Assembly (NCBI RefSeq): GCF_019343495.1
Contig: NZ_CP072549.1
Coordinates: forward strand, 2,294,001 to 2,358,000
Reading direction: 5' to 3'
DNA: 64,000 bases
Origin: Acinetobacter lwoffii
GTDB lineage: Bacteria; Pseudomonadota; Gammaproteobacteria; Pseudomonadales; Moraxellaceae
Shown here: piece after piece, positions 62,259 through 64,000 of the stretch
How the letters are laid out: each line of letters opens with the position of its first letter
How positions within the stretch are numbered: the first letter of the stretch is position 1
The notes under the pieces: model-generated
Told to the model about the DNA's origin: nothing
The model's input: only the letters and a program-made list of their open reading frames with translations
Databases searched by the model: none
Position numbers and translations under genes: made by a program

Positions 62259-64000
62259 ATGGCGTTTTATGGCGATACAGACGCGCAAGAAACCCAAGAA
62301 TGGCAAGATGCATTTGACTCTGTTTTGCAGCACATGGGCACTGAGCGTGCAGCATTTTTGTTAGAAAAACTTTATCAACGCGCAATTGCAAAGCATGTTC
62401 CTATTCAGCGTTTAAATACTCCCTACTTAAATACGATTTCTGTTGAAGAACAGCCTGCAATGCCAGGCGACCAGGACATGGAGCGCCGTATTCGCGCGCT
62501 GATCCGCTGGAATGCCTTGGCAATGGTATTACGCGCGAATAAAACCGGTGACGATCTCGGTGGTCACCTAGCGAGTTTTGCTTCTTCCGCAACCCTTTAT
62601 GATGTGGGCTTTAACCACTTCTTCCGTGCCAACAGCGACAGCTTTGGCGGCGACATGATCTATTATCAAGGTCACTGTGCACCGGGTATTTACGCGCGTT
62701 CATTTTTAGAAGGCCGTTTGACTGAAGAGCATCTGAATAATTTCCGTCGTGAAGTAGGCGGTAAAGGTCTGCCATCTTATCCGCATCCTTATTTGATGCC
62801 GGACTACTGGCAGTTCCCAACCGTATCGATGGGTCTGGGCCCAATCATGTCGATTTATCAGGCACATATTCAAAAGTACCTGATGAACCGTGGCCTGATC
62901 AAAGAAGAAGATCGTAAGGTTTGGGCGTATTTGGGCGATGGCGAGATGGATGAGCCGGAAAGCCTGGGTGCAATTTCTCTGGCAGGTCGTGAAAAGCTCG
63001 ACAACCTGATTTGGGTAGTAAACTGTAACTTACAACGTCTGGATGGTCCGGTACGTGGTAATGGCAAGATCATTCAGGAACTTGAGTCACTATTCCGCGG
63101 CGCAGGCTGGCGTGTGATTAAAGTTGTGTGGGGCCGTCATTGGGATCCACTACTGGATAAAGATAAATCCGGCGCACTGAAAGCAGTGATGGAAGAAGCC
63201 GTCGATGGCGATTTCCAGCGTTACCAGGTAAAAGGTGGTGCTTATGCACGTGAAAAATTCTTCGGAAAATATCCAGAAGCAGCTGAGTTGGTTAAAGACT
63301 TAAGTGACGAAGATATTGATAATCTGAACCGTGGTGGTCACGACCCGTACAAAGTCTTTGCTGCTTATGCCGAAGCATGTACGGCCAAAGGTCAGCCGAC
63401 CGTGATTCTGGCGAAAACCGTGAAAGGTTATGGTTTGTCCGAGGAAATCGAAGCAGTCAACAAAACTCACCAAATCAAGAAGATGCAAATCAATTCTTTG
63501 AAATACGTGCGTGACCGTTTCAATCTTCCTTTCACCGATGAACAGCTTGAAGAAGTACCATTCTACCGTCCAAGCGAAAACTCACCTGAATTGAAATATA
63601 TGAAGGCACGTCGTGAAGCTTTAGGTGGTTACCTGCCTGCACGTCGTAAAGAAAGTGAACAGCTGGCGATTCCTGGACTTTCAGTATTTGATTCGGTCTT
63701 GGCCGGTTCAAATGGTAAAGAACAATCGACCACGATGGTGATGGTGCGTTTAATCTCTGCACTTCTTAAAGAGAAAGCGATTAAAGACCGTGTTGTGCCA
63801 ATCGTGCCTGATGAAGCCCGTACTTTCGGTCTGGAAGGGATGTTCCGTCAGCTCGGTATTTATGCCGCGCATGGCCAGAAATATACCCCGGAAGACCAAG
63901 AACAGCTGATGCATTACCGTGAAGCCAAAGACGGTCACATGTTGCAGGAAGGGATTAACGAAGCCGGTGCGATGAGTGCATGGGCAGCATTGGCAACCAG
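62259..64000 (+). CDS. aceE: Pyruvate dehydrogenase E1 component, 3' end missing
   Basis: The thiamine-diphosphate-dependent E1 subunit of the pyruvate dehydrogenase complex. The frame is open from the ATG at 62259 through the window end, giving 580 codons of the roughly 900 expected, so the gene is cut by the boundary. The ThDP motif is LGDGEMDEPESLGAIS...VVNCN. GHASFAS-like GHLASFASSATLYDVGFNHFFR and the DEARTFGLEGMFRQLGIYA segment are typical of homodimeric AceE. Downstream aceF would be expected. Confidence 0.96.
   Translation, partial: MAFYGDTDAQETQEWQDAFDSVLQHMGTERAAFLLEKLYQRAIAKHVPIQRLNTPYLNTISVEEQPAMPGDQDMERRIRALIRWNALAMVLRANKTGDDLGGHLASFASSATLYDVGFNHFFRANSDSFGGDMIYYQGHCAPGIYARSFLEGRLTEEHLNNFRREVGGKGLPSYPHPYLMPDYWQFPTVSMGLGPIMSIYQAHIQKYLMNRGLIKEEDRKVWAYLGDGEMDEPESLGAISLAGREKLDNLIWVVNCNLQRLDGPVRGNGKIIQELESLFRGAGWRVIKVVWGRHWDPLLDKDKSGALKAVMEEAVDGDFQRYQVKGGAYAREKFFGKYPEAAELVKDLSDEDIDNLNRGGHDPYKVFAAYAEACTAKGQPTVILAKTVKGYGLSEEIEAVNKTHQIKKMQINSLKYVRDRFNLPFTDEQLEEVPFYRPSENSPELKYMKARREALGGYLPARRKESEQLAIPGLSVFDSVLAGSNGKEQSTTMVMVRLISALLKEKAIKDRVVPIVPDEARTFGLEGMFRQLGIYAAHGQKYTPEDQEQLMHYREAKDGHMLQEGINEAGAMSAWAALAT

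Overview
The window is chromosomal DNA of a gammaproteobacterium and looks like Acinetobacter. The reasons are moderate-to-low GC, the crc-pyrE pair, the katB-ankB pair, a murG-murC-ddlB-ftsQ-ftsA-ftsZ block followed by lpxC and dciA, and intergenic CCCTCC/GGGAGG palindromes of a kind seen in that genus. The species cannot be named from the sequence. Most of it is core metabolism and cell-envelope DNA, with three apparently identical 1,269-bp IS4-family insertion sequences. No rRNA, tRNA, CRISPR array or prophage was recognised.

Layout. 1-8.4 kb: serB (5' end missing), a small membrane protein, an SCP2 protein, dtd, periplasmic catalase katB with its ankyrin partner ankB, pncB, a rhodanese and psd. 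8.5-9.8 kb: IS copy 1. 9.9-20.3 kb: a SPOR protein, argS with a repeat mosaic at its 3' end, DUF2798, DUF445, a lipoprotein, DUF924, gshA, dsbB, a lipase-like hydrolase and a YqiA-like esterase. 20.3-28.2 kb: parE and the five-gene urea ABC transporter urtABCDE behind a possible sigma-54 promoter. 28.2-39.6 kb: an orphan AT-rich gene, a TPR-like protein, a GNAT acetyltransferase, a Tsx-type porin, a ribosome hibernation factor, an ankyrin protein, a beta-barrel protein, dsbD, a GGDEF cyclase, an azoreductase, an HSL-type hydrolase and DUF2147. 39.6-45.2 kb: an ArsC/Spx-like protein, candidate sRNA 1, crc/ExoIII, pyrE, IS copy 2, candidate sRNA 2, IS copy 3 and a cold-shock gene. 45.7-50.8 kb: a small membrane protein, copper resistance copB-copA with a frameshifted upstream gene, DUF3565 and gshB. 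50.8-64 kb: an MFS transporter, then murG-murC-ddlB-ftsQ-ftsA-ftsZ, lpxC, dciA (opposite strand), an M23 peptidase and the first two thirds of aceE.

The most interesting content is a pair of unannotated small-RNA genes placed on either side of the divergent crc/pyrE pair. Each has many GGA motifs, several in small hairpin loops, and ends in a strong intrinsic terminator. Each is preceded, about 66 bp upstream of the expected transcription start, by a sequence resembling the GacA/UvrY activator box (TGTAAG-N6-CTTACA). This is the architecture of CsrB/RsmY/RsmZ RNAs, which sequester the translational regulator CsrA/RsmA. The two sequences are otherwise unlike each other. sRNA 2 also carries consecutive AAN triplets, the kind of motif bound by Hfq and Crc, and lies close to crc itself.

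The three IS copies each keep their own target duplication (10, 9 and 9 bp), so they are simple insertions. All three entered hairpin-forming DNA: the pyrE terminator, the cold-shock gene terminator and an intergenic palindrome. Copies 2 and 3, in opposite orientation, now bracket sRNA 2.
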